A stretch of DNA of 10,132 nucleotides. It comes from Anaerolineae bacterium. GTDB taxonomy: Bacteria > Chloroflexota > Anaerolineae > Anaerolineales > Villigracilaceae. The position numbers were made by a program, and so were the translations under genes. The notes under the pieces were generated by a model, which made no database searches, was not told where the DNA came from, and saw only the letters and a list, made by a program, of their open reading frames with translations. Shown here one piece after another: positions 1 through 6,219 of the stretch. Every line of letters begins with the position of its first letter. Positions within the stretch are counted from its first letter, which is position 1. The stretch is from contig JAFLCF010000160.1 in NCBI GenBank assembly GCA_017303735.1, positions 1 through 10,132 on the forward strand. Reading direction: 5' to 3'.

Positions 1-296
1 TCTACAGCTATCGTTTCGCCTTCCTGACATTTGATCTCACCACCAATAGGTTTAGCAACAAATAAGACAGCATGGACTGAAGGCATGTTGCTGAAACGAG
101 AATATATACCAACCATTCTCGTCAATTCCACGTCCAACCCGGTTTCTTCTTTCGTTTCGCGGATTGCGGCTTGAGCAACGCTCTCTCCGTCCTCTACACC
201 ACCACTTGGCAAAATCCAGGTTTCAAAATCTTCTCGCTGTGTCAATAGAATCTTGTCTTCGTGAATTACTGCCACATTTACAGCCAGCCCTATCAT
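1..296 (-). CDS. Nudix hydrolase (3' end beyond window)
   Basis: This is the amino-terminal 98 residues of a Nudix-family pyrophosphohydrolase, which would cleave a nucleoside diphosphate linked to another moiety (X), with Mg2+. The Nudix box GX5EX7REUXEEXGU is complete at residues 32-54 (G32, E38, R46, E47, E50, E51, G53, L54), except that the usual hydrophobic residue after RE is Thr48. It is preceded by a typical strand, WILPSGG. The reading frame continues off the left edge. The start ATG at 296 lies 3 bases after the pyrE stop, in the same frame, with only a weak AAAGG upstream, so translation is probably coupled to pyrE. Substrate cannot be told from the sequence; the operon with pyrF and pyrE makes a nucleotide or nucleotide-sugar housekeeping role plausible, which is inference. 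Confidence 0.88.
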   Translation of the reverse strand, partial: MIGLAVNVAVIHEDKILLTQREDFETWILPSGGVEDGESVAQAAIRETKEETGLDVELTRMVGIYSRFSNMPSVHAVLFVAKPIGGEIKCQEGETIAV

Positions 297-299
297 GTA

Positions 300-926
300 T
301 TAACCTTTTGTCTGTTTCAAAAACGCCCGTGTCTCTTCGATCTTTTCTTTTGTTACTTTGCCATTCGCTTCCCAATGGTCTAATAACTGCGTAATGGTCA
401 ACACAGCATGGAGTTTGTAGCCTGCCTGTTCCAGGGATTCTTTCGCGCCGGATTGTCTATCGACCAGCACAACCACATCTTTCACCACCAGCCCAACGCC
501 TGTGAGTTTTTCAATGGCTTCGAATTTACTACCGCCAGTCGTGGCAAGGTCGTCGATGACAACGACCGTCTCACCGGCATGATACTCACCCTCTATCTCG
601 GCTTTGGTGCCGTAGGTTTTGGCTTCCTTACGCGGATAGATCATGGGGTAATCACCAGCCAATGAAATTGCCGTGGCAATCGGAATAGCTGCATACGGCA
701 GCCCCGCAATGCGGGAAAAGTGGAGAGTGGAGAGCAAAGGTAAATATGCCGCACCAATCTGCTCCAACAGTTTTGGAAATGAAATGATGTAGCGCAGGTC
801 AATGTAAATGGGAGACTTAAGACCTGACTTGAGCGTGAACTCACCAAATTTGATGCAGCCTGCTTCGAGAAGACCGTCGGCAAGAGAGGATAATTGGTAA
901 TTGGTAATTGGTAATTCGTTTGTCAT
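300..926 (-). CDS. pyrE: Orotate phosphoribosyltransferase
   Basis: Cytosolic enzyme of de novo pyrimidine synthesis: orotate plus PRPP gives OMP and pyrophosphate. The 208-residue length is normal for the family. Visible signatures are the PRPP-binding loop VVVIDDLATTGGS at residues 121-133 with the acidic pair D125-D126, the RKEAKTYGT segment (R99, K100, K103) that contributes phosphate-contacting residues across the dimer, and the early orotate-site motif LKSGLKSPIYIDLR (32-45). The start at 926 is supported by AGGAG, which overlaps the pyrF stop codon (TAGGAG) and sits 5 bases before ATG, so pyrF and pyrE are likely translationally coupled. Residues 4-13 (ELPITNYQLS) are encoded by a heptanucleotide tandem repeat and are not part of the conserved family fold. 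No alternative Met follows the repeat before the conserved region. Confidence 0.96.
   Translation of the reverse strand: MTNELPITNYQLSSLADGLLEAGCIKFGEFTLKSGLKSPIYIDLRYIISFPKLLEQIGAAYLPLLSTLHFSRIAGLPYAAIPIATAISLAGDYPMIYPRKEAKTYGTKAEIEGEYHAGETVVVIDDLATTGGSKFEAIEKLTGVGLVVKDVVVLVDRQSGAKESLEQAGYKLHAVLTITQLLDHWEANGKVTKEKIEETRAFLKQTKG
891..916. repeat. Heptanucleotide tandem repeat TAATTGG inside pyrE
   Basis: The 7-bp unit TAATTGG is present three times head to tail, followed by a partial TAATT. On the coding strand it reads through as ELPITNYQLS near the start of PyrE. Because the unit is not a multiple of three, loss or gain of a single unit would shift the pyrE frame. Short heptamer repeats of this sort are known from cyanobacteria and some other bacteria. 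Confidence 0.9.
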
Positions 927-934
927 AATGGCTC

Positions 935-1768
935 CTATTTTTTTAACTCTCGCTTGATGTTCAATATTTCATCACGTATTTCTGCCGCGGCTTTGCCGGG
1001 GTTATCGGCACGCGAGATGGCTCGTGAAATGGGCAACAGCAAGCCTTTGCCATCTGTACGCAGCCCAGCCTTGAGCGCCAGCTCTAATTCGCCACCTTGT
1101 GCGCCGACGCCAGGTGAGAGAAACCACAGGTCTGGAACAGCGGCTCGGATCATTTCCATGATCTGCGGATGCGTTGCGCCGACGACAATGCCCACATTAT
1201 TTTTCTCATTCCATTGCTGGGCAAGTTTTGCCACGTAAATATACATCGGCATGGGCTGGTCTGACCCCATGGGCATGACGAGCAAATTCTGCAAGTCCAT
1301 TGAACCAGCATTGGATGTTTTGCAAAGTAAGAACACACCTTTTTGTTTGTGACCAAGAAATGGCTCAATCGAATCTTTGCCGAGATAAGGGCTCAAGGTG
1401 ATGCAATCTGCGCCGAGATGCTCAAAAGCGGATTGGGCGTACGCCTCGGCGGTGGAAGAGATATCGCCCCGCTTCGCATCCAGGATAATAGGAATGCGCG
1501 AACCTAAACGGTCTGATTCTTCGTTGATGGCTTCGATGACTTGCTTGAGTACAACCCAACCTTCCGCGCCGAAGACTTCAAAGAAGGCGGCATTGGGTTT
1601 GAAAGCTGCGGCGTAGCGAGAGGTCTGCTTGACGAGATTCAGGCAGAAGGTCAGCGCGGAGGCGGCTGTGGGGTTTGGGAGGTCGGAGAGGTGCGGGTCG
1701 AGTCCCACGCACAGTAGAGAGGATGAGTCGTCTACGCGTTTTTCCAAAAAAGAGATGAAGGTTTCCAT
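935..1768 (-). CDS. pyrF: Orotidine 5'-phosphate decarboxylase (group 2)
   Basis: Last step of UMP synthesis: decarboxylates OMP to UMP in the cytosol. The 277-residue length fits the group-2 (mycobacterial-type) PyrF family, which is longer than the E. coli type of about 240. The catalytic motif LDAKRGDIS is at residues 96-104 (D97, K99, D102), with the substrate-binding FKPNAAFFE segment at 57-65 and the phosphate-binding region FLSPGVGAQGG at 216-226. The start ATG at 1768 has AAGGA 4 bases upstream. It is first in the pyrF-pyrE-Nudix operon, with 8 bases between the pyrF stop and the pyrE start. A strong hairpin plus U-run ends about 13 bases upstream of the start codon, leaving no room for a promoter between them. 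The operon therefore depends on read-through or on a promoter inside the upstream coding region. Confidence 0.96.
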   Translation of the reverse strand: METFISFLEKRVDDSSSLLCVGLDPHLSDLPNPTAASALTFCLNLVKQTSRYAAAFKPNAAFFEVFGAEGWVVLKQVIEAINEESDRLGSRIPIILDAKRGDISSTAEAYAQSAFEHLGADCITLSPYLGKDSIEPFLGHKQKGVFLLCKTSNAGSMDLQNLLVMPMGSDQPMPMYIYVAKLAQQWNEKNNVGIVVGATHPQIMEMIRAAVPDLWFLSPGVGAQGGELELALKAGLRTDGKGLLLPISRAISRADNPGKAAAEIRDEILNIKRELKK

Positions 1769-1780
1769 GGTTTCCTTTTT

Positions 1781-1820
1781 ATAAAAAGACCCTAAAGGTC
1801 TTGGAGATCTTTAGGGTCTT
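1781..1820 (-). terminator. Intrinsic terminator or attenuator ahead of pyrF
   Basis: On the minus strand a perfect 12-bp stem (AAGACCCTAAAG, 1820-1809, with CTTTAGGGTCTT, 1797-1786) has an 11-base loop and runs into TTTTTAT. It begins 4 bases after the stop of the lamin-tail gene, so it terminates that transcript. The same RNA can fold a competing small hairpin, AAGACC-TTTAG-GGTCTT (1802-1786), which uses the 3' arm of the large stem and abuts the same U-run. Its position right before the pyrF ribosome site makes a regulatory role possible. Confidence 0.85.
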
Positions 1821-1824
1821 GATT

Positions 1825-4800
1825 TTACTCAATGAAGCTGGGCCATTTCTCGTCAGTTTGTTGAATGAATAGTTTGTCGAGCCAGTTGGTGAAATCCCAA
1901 TAGAAGGGATTCCAAATGGCACCGCCATAGCCGTTGCATTCGGGGATGAAGAAATCAAGCGGAATGGTATCAGGCAGGTTGCAGACGGGAGAACTGCCGT
2001 TATCCGGTGAGGTGGGCGATTTGCCTTCGCGCGTGTTGCTGAGGTTGGGTGTGGGGATGCAGTCTTCGAACCAGGAGTTGCCGGGGGTGCCATCGGGCAG
2101 GCGGCAGAAAGATTTGTCTTCGGCGCGGGCAAGCTCATAGGTGAAAGCGTCGTAGATCTTGCCGCTGGCATTGACGAGGCGCACGGTTTCGCCACCATCG
2201 CTGAGCAGAAGGTTGGTTTGCTGGGTATAGAAGACAACGCGCTCGCCGGGTTTAAGGGTTACATCGGGCAGGGAGAACGATTTGGCGGGTTGACCAGAAG
2301 GCACAACCTTGTCCAGTTTCCAACCGTTGAGCGAGATGTCAATTGCGGTCAGGTTCTTGATCTCAATGAACTCGTCGAAGACATTGGTCTCGCCGTCTTG
2401 ATTCCAGTCGAAGCCGGGGCGAGCCAGAATCTCATTGATGATGGGGCGCGGGTCGATGACGGCTGTGGGCGGAATGGGTGTGGAGGTAGGGATGGGTGTT
2501 TTAGTTGGAGTGAGTGTGGGAGAAAGTGTTTGCGAATTACTCTGCTTTGGCGTACCGAGAATATTTCCGCCGTTGGCATTCTTTCCATTTTGCTTGGTGC
2601 CTACATTGGTATGCCAATTGCTATCATTGTCTGCACTGGAGCCATTACGTTCCATCGTGCCGTAAGTGGAGGTACTCCCGGCGGGCCAACTACCTCCGTT
2701 TCCATTGGCAGTGTCGATGACAACATTCGCTCCATCGAGCAGAGATAAGGCTTCGCCGCTGTTGGAAAGGTCACCCGTATAGATTTGATCTGCCGGAATA
2801 TCAACGGTATTGTCATCATCACGTTCAAGCAGAAAATATCCACCAGCCGCGATCGTGCCATTTAGGGTAATGGTAGGGGTACCATCTGCTGCTTTTAGCG
2901 TCCAACCCGTGATATTTATGGTCGCGTTGGTAGTGTTATAAAGTTCGATCCATTCATCGGAAGTCAGGCTGGAGGTAGTGCCTGCCCATGCAATTTCATT
3001 AATAATTACAGACCGGGCGCTGGAAGCCGCAAACGTGACTGTATTATCTGTGGAAGCACTAGCCGTGTTATTGTTACCTGATAAGTCTGTAACGCGATTA
3101 GCTGCAATAGTAGGAATGATGGTGCCATAGCCAGAAGATGTAGCCGAAAGCGTGAAGGTCATATTATCGCCAGAGTTGGTAAGGCTCCAGACTACGTTCG
3201 ATGCTGTGCCAGTTTGGGTGATGTCTGAAGTGACAAAGGTGGCGGTGTTAATTGGCTCGGAAAATTTGACTATGAAATTGATAGGCAATGCACTTGTGGG
3301 ATCAAGCTGAGTTGATGCTTGGTCAACTGTAACTGTGGGGTTATCTGTAATATCAAGATCTACACAACTGTTAGGTTCAGGTGGTGCACAACCACCATTA
3401 AATAAGATGTTGCCATTTCCAGCTAAATCTACCACTGCATTTCCACTAAGTGATGGAATAAGAGTGCCACTATCGCTTGCATTTCCTGAGACTGTAGCTG
3501 ATAAATTAAAAACTTTTGGATCTGAGGTAGATGATATATACCAAGTAATACCAGAAGTAATCGAACCAGTTGAGGTAATATCTGTTGGTGTAAGCGATGA
3601 AGCAACAATTGGTTCAGAAAAAACAATAGTAAAAAGTACGGGCTGGGTAGAAGTAGGTTCTACCAATGATGCAGAATGGTTGATGGAAATTATTGTGGGC
3701 TGAGTATTATCTACTGTATAAACATCATCGATAAAGGGCTCTGGATTTACTGGCATTGAAGTTGCAACTATATCTGTAATTGTCGCAGTTGAGCTAATAT
3801 CGATTCCAACAATACCATTCAAACTTGCAATATCTCCACCTGAAATGGTCAAGTCAAATATGTAACCATTTATTGGAGTAACAAGTGTTACAGTAGCAGA
3901 TGTGCCAGTTACTACAAAATCATCTGTATTTACAGTTAAGCTATTTACAGCTTCACTAAATGTTGCTCTAAACACAAGTGTATCTGCATTAGTTGGCGTT
4001 GATGATGGGTTTTGCCTTGTTATGGAGATAAGAGTTGGGGCGCCAACAGCATTTATTTGAATATTTTTATTTACCCCTAAAGAACCACTTGCACTTGGTG
4101 CAGGTAAATCAAGTAACGAATCACCAACCGCACCAGTGATTGAACCTCCATTTAGCGACAAAGCTGAAGAAGAAGCATAATCCAAATCTAAAGATGAGTC
4201 TGTGCTTAATACGGTATAACGAAAGGTGACTATATTGTCATTATCATTAGTATCAGCACTAACATCATATATTGCTTTCTGGTCTGTTCCACCTGTTTCA
4301 AGTAACAGAGTTGGATTGCCACTAACGTTTACATTATTACTAAAAACAACATCAATATCGATTACTTCACCAGAGGTGTATGTACCATCAAGCTTCGACG
4401 AATTCACATCTGTTATAAACAAACAAGGAGTTACAGGGGTCGATGAATTCTGTGGGGTGCCAGTGTTAATAAGGACGTAATCGATAGTATTGTTATTAGA
4501 ATCGCTACACCCACTAAGTTTGCGTTCATAACTCTTATTATTAGTACCATCTGTTGATGTCATTGGAGTTAAAACGCCTGAACCATCTGATGGCTCTTTA
4601 TAGGCAGTGGTTGAACACATGCCAACTTGGTCAATGGGATTATCAGTATTATCTGTGAGCGCAATCCCCCCGTTGTCAGCAATCCCCATTTCGGTTGACA
4701 ATCTAATGTCTTGATTAGAGCCAGAATAACTTAGCCCTGATACCAGATAGTGTTGACCAGGCTGAAGATTTACCACAGTAAAAGTATATAAATCAGTAAG

Positions 4801-5064
4801 TGTTGAGCCACATCCGCTAGATTTTCTAAGCTTTAGTCCGTTAAGAAATATTGACATATTGGTTGGGTTATATATTTCAATAAACTCATCGTTACCACCA
4901 CTTGGTCCCGTCGTCCGAAACTCACTAATCACAACACTTGTCGCGGGTGCTTTCCTAGGCTTCGCCTCCACACCCTCCACGTGCGGAGAGAACAACCCGG
5001 CGCATAAGGCTGTGAATAGGGTTAGCAAAAGGACAAGGCGGGAGAACCGTTTTTGATGGGTCAT
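1825..5064 (-). CDS. Secreted multidomain protein with lamin-tail and Ig-like domains
   Basis: Predicted exported, probably cell-surface or extracellular, protein of 1079 residues; no enzymatic motif seen. Residues 1-34 form a signal peptide (basic MTHQKRFSR, then LVLLLTLFTALCAGLF). Lamin-tail domains (opening VVISEF, VIINEI or PIINEI, then D-E-F/W-I-E-I/L-Y/K-N) occur at about 43-160, 685-842 and 874-1010. Between them are about four Ig-like/cadherin-like repeats (214-338, 342-453, 456-568, 577-680), each with a VxFSE/FSN strand. A Thr/Pro linker spans 847-873. The third lamin-tail domain carries a calcium-loop-like DWNQDGETNVFD insertion (886-897). The last 70 residues are unrecognised. A GTG at 5073 in the same frame is an alternative start; neither start has a clear Shine-Dalgarno site. 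The central DNA (about 3330-4900) is clearly more AT-rich than the 3' end. Role inferred: adhesion or surface structure. Confidence 0.88.
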   Translation of the reverse strand: MTHQKRFSRLVLLLTLFTALCAGLFSPHVEGVEAKPRKAPATSVVISEFRTTGPSGGNDEFIEIYNPTNMSIFLNGLKLRKSSGCGSTLTDLYTFTVVNLQPGQHYLVSGLSYSGSNQDIRLSTEMGIADNGGIALTDNTDNPIDQVGMCSTTAYKEPSDGSGVLTPMTSTDGTNNKSYERKLSGCSDSNNNTIDYVLINTGTPQNSSTPVTPCLFITDVNSSKLDGTYTSGEVIDIDVVFSNNVNVSGNPTLLLETGGTDQKAIYDVSADTNDNDNIVTFRYTVLSTDSSLDLDYASSSALSLNGGSITGAVGDSLLDLPAPSASGSLGVNKNIQINAVGAPTLISITRQNPSSTPTNADTLVFRATFSEAVNSLTVNTDDFVVTGTSATVTLVTPINGYIFDLTISGGDIASLNGIVGIDISSTATITDIVATSMPVNPEPFIDDVYTVDNTQPTIISINHSASLVEPTSTQPVLFTIVFSEPIVASSLTPTDITSTGSITSGITWYISSTSDPKVFNLSATVSGNASDSGTLIPSLSGNAVVDLAGNGNILFNGGCAPPEPNSCVDLDITDNPTVTVDQASTQLDPTSALPINFIVKFSEPINTATFVTSDITQTGTASNVVWSLTNSGDNMTFTLSATSSGYGTIIPTIAANRVTDLSGNNNTASASTDNTVTFAASSARSVIINEIAWAGTTSSLTSDEWIELYNTTNATINITGWTLKAADGTPTITLNGTIAAGGYFLLERDDDNTVDIPADQIYTGDLSNSGEALSLLDGANVVIDTANGNGGSWPAGSTSTYGTMERNGSSADNDSNWHTNVGTKQNGKNANGGNILGTPKQSNSQTLSPTLTPTKTPIPTSTPIPPTAVIDPRPIINEILARPGFDWNQDGETNVFDEFIEIKNLTAIDISLNGWKLDKVVPSGQPAKSFSLPDVTLKPGERVVFYTQQTNLLLSDGGETVRLVNASGKIYDAFTYELARAEDKSFCRLPDGTPGNSWFEDCIPTPNLSNTREGKSPTSPDNGSSPVCNLPDTIPLDFFIPECNGYGGAIWNPFYWDFTNWLDKLFIQQTDEKWPSFIE

Positions 5065-5105
5065 GAAAGGCACGAGCGGAGCCTGAGGCGAATCCGCGTG
5101 CGAAA

Positions 5106-5111
5106 ATTATA
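5106..5111 (-). promoter_or_regulatory. -10 box for the lamin-tail gene
   Basis: A perfect TATAAT on the minus strand lies 42 bases upstream of the ATG at 5064, giving a leader of about 35 bases. I find no good -35 hexamer at 16-18 bases spacing, so the call rests on the -10 alone. It lies downstream of the spoVS terminator, consistent with a separate transcription unit. Confidence 0.5.
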
Positions 5112-5160
5112 CCCTTGCTAGGCGTCCAAATCCCCCCTGTTGTCGCAAAAATAGAAACAT

Positions 5161-5191
5161 GGTGACTGTCACCCTGGAGATAACAGTCACC
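5161..5191 (-). terminator. Hairpin after spoVS, probable terminator
   Basis: A perfect 9-bp inverted repeat (GGTGACTGT at 5161-5169, ACAGTCACC at 5183-5191) starts 8 bases after the spoVS stop. The minus-strand continuation is only moderately U-rich (ATGTTTCTATTTTTG), so termination strength is uncertain. The left arm extends into a small palindrome, GGTGACTGTCACC. Confidence 0.6.
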
Positions 5192-5199
5192 TAAATATC

Positions 5200-5484
5200 T
5201 TACGAAGCAGGTGGAGTCGGAGGCGTGCGCGGCTCGATCACCAACTTAATGGCGGTGCGAACCTTATCCTCGATCTCAACATCCACGAACTCAGGGACAC
5301 AAGCCACCTCGATCCCATCGTTCTTCAAATAACTTGTTGCAAGCACCAATGCCTTCACTGCCTGATTGACAGCGCCTGCACCAATGGCTTGCACTTCTGC
5401 CCGTTTATGTTCTCGAATCACCCCTGCAATCGCCCCGGCGACGGCTGAGGTACGGGAGTTGGCTGAAACTTTGATCATATCCAT
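5200..5484 (-). CDS. spoVS: Stage V sporulation protein S (Alba-like)
   Basis: Small protein of 94 residues recognised by the nearly invariant opening MDMIKVSANSRTSAVAGAIAG and by AIGAGAVNQAVKAL at 34-46, which match the SpoVS family (compare MEVLKVSAKS of Bacillus). The family has an Alba/IF3-C-like fold, is predicted to bind nucleic acid, and is widespread in non-sporulating bacteria, including Thermus and Chloroflexota. The body has the usual length; the Pro-rich tail RTPPTPPAS (86-94) is extra. The start at 5484 is fixed by GGGAGG (5491-5496), 6 bases upstream. The frame stays open further upstream to 5640, but that stretch is the DnaA-box region and not coding. Its promoter lies in the AT-rich part of the candidate replication origin. 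Function here is unknown; I see no other sporulation gene. Confidence 0.93.
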   Translation of the reverse strand: MDMIKVSANSRTSAVAGAIAGVIREHKRAEVQAIGAGAVNQAVKALVLATSYLKNDGIEVACVPEFVDVEIEDKVRTAIKLVIEPRTPPTPPAS

Positions 5485-5532
5485 GAGCAACCTCCCAAGG
5501 TTGGCTAAGTTGGGGACGGACTTACGTTGTGG

Positions 5533-5561
5533 ATTGTATAGGAATACCATATAGGATTCAA
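5533..5561 (-). promoter_or_regulatory. Sigma-70-type promoter for spoVS
   Basis: Minus strand: -35 TTGAAT (5561-5556), 17-base spacer, -10 TACAAT (5538-5533). The inferred transcript start lies near 5526, giving a leader of about 40 bases to the ATG at 5484. A degenerate DnaA box (CAATCCACA, 5536-5528) overlaps the -10, so DnaA binding could affect spoVS transcription; this is inference. Confidence 0.6.
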
Positions 5562-5623
5562 GTGGTATATAAGTATCATTATGGATTCGTAATATTAGTA
5601 GGGGGTGTGGATACTGTGGATAA
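5537..5623 (-). promoter_or_regulatory. Tandem DnaA boxes, DnaA-trios and AT-rich unwinding element
   Basis: Reading the minus strand from 5623: a perfect box TTATCCACA abuts a second box GTATCCACA, then CCCCC (5605-5601), then CTA CTA ATA TTA (5601-5590), then a segment of about 27% GC down to 5537. In Bacillus subtilis the basal unwinding system has this same order: tandem DnaA boxes, a GC-rich spacer, CTA/TTA-type DnaA-trios, and DNA that melts. Three of the four triplets fit the 3'-(G/A)A(T/A)-5' trio rule on the complementary strand. The spoVS promoter lies within the AT-rich part. Confidence 0.7.
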
Positions 5624-5770
5624 CAAGATTCAACCCCCATATATGGATGAAGTGCATGAGCCTCACCCTAACCCTTTGGTTGTTTGCTCAACCCAAGCCT
5701 TACACTCGCTGTGGAGTTTTGTTGGATAACTTATCCACAACAAGAGGCGGAAATTTGGTACTCGATCATA

Positions 5771-5818
5771 AAAATCCATATCTTGGATTTTACAAAAAAC
5801 ACCCCCCATATTTGGGGG
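5771..5818. repeat. Two adjacent small inverted repeats in the origin region
   Basis: AAAATCCA-tatct-TGGATTTT (5771-5791) has an 8-bp stem. CCCCCA-TATT-TGGGGG (5803-5818) has a 6-bp stem. They sit in an AT-rich stretch between the perfect boxes at 5731 and the plus-strand boxes at 5866-5915. Their role is unknown; they may aid local DNA structure. Confidence 0.6.
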
Positions 5819-6028
5819 TATGACCTAAATAAGTTGTCGGACGTTTTCTCTCATAAAAGGCTATGTTGTCCACAGGAGAGGGGACTTTTCCACAGATAAG
5901 GGGCACTTATCCACAGTTTTGGTGCCCAGTGAGGGTTTCCTTGTCTAAACAAATAGCCCAAAATGTGGGCAGTCTACTAGATATTTCGGATAGCAATCCT
6001 GCAAATTAGACGGAATCAGCGCAATCGC

Positions 6029-6060
6029 TTATCCACAGCCCAGAATCAGGCTGTGGATTC
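6029..6060. repeat. Inverted DnaA-box pair forming a 10-bp stem
   Basis: ATCCACAGCC (6031-6040) and GGCTGTGGAT (6049-6058) are perfect inverted copies with an 8-base loop. The left arm belongs to a perfect DnaA box (6029-6037), the right arm to a two-mismatch box (6060-6052). It marks the right end of the box cluster. Confidence 0.75.
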
Positions 6061-6069
6061 AAAAGAGCA

Positions 6070-6191
6070 TGTCACCCTGAGGGAGCGTTCTTCGCGACCG
6101 AAGGGTCTCTTAGATAATCGTAGAGATTCTTCGCCGCCGAGAGCAAAGGCGCGGCTCACGCGTGCCTACGCACGGTACAGGCAGAATGACA
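6070..6191. repeat. Dispersed repeat with imperfect terminal inverted repeats
   Basis: The 122-bp element opens with TGTCACCCTGAG and closes with CAGAATGACA, whose reverse complement TGTCATTCTG matches the opening at 8 of 10 bases. Internal GAAGGGTCTC and GATTCTTCGC segments are the kind seen in small palindromic dispersed repeats of many environmental Chloroflexota genomes (general recollection, not searched). No coding capacity. It fills the gap between the DnaA-box cluster and the 3' end of pyrC. Confidence 0.6.
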
Positions 6192-6219
6192 TTGTACTTT
6201 CTTGAGTAGCACCTCAAAT

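Larger units (their letters stand above)
5528..6060. other. DnaA-box cluster, candidate chromosomal replication origin (oriC)
   Basis: Gene-free region with four perfect TTATCCACA boxes: 5615-5623 (minus), 5731-5739, 5907-5915 and 6029-6037 (plus). One-mismatch boxes are at 5606-5614 (minus, GTATCCACA), 5866-5874 (TTGTCCACA) and 5886-5894 (TTTTCCACA). Weaker two-mismatch boxes are at 5528-5536, 5721-5729 and 6052-6060. Chance predicts under 0.1 perfect copies in the whole window on both strands. The left end has an unwinding-type module (see the separate entry). dnaA and dnaN are not in view, so a DnaA-titration locus remains an alternative. Confidence 0.8.

Noticed and set aside
1779..2748. 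Open frames overlapping the 3' part of the lamin-tail gene on both strands
   Set aside because: They have low-complexity or frame-shadow composition, no ribosome sites, and the long frame has recognisable domains throughout.
5485..5640. Upstream extension of the spoVS reading frame to 5640
   Set aside because: It crosses the DnaA boxes and the promoter, has no family similarity, and a strong GGGAGG fixes the start at 5484.
5956..5970. GCCCA-AAATG-TGGGC hairpin in the origin region
   Set aside because: The short stem has no U-run and no link to a gene; it may be incidental.
6202..6217. TTGAG/CTCAA hairpin after pyrC as its terminator
   Set aside because: Only 5 bp and no U-run.
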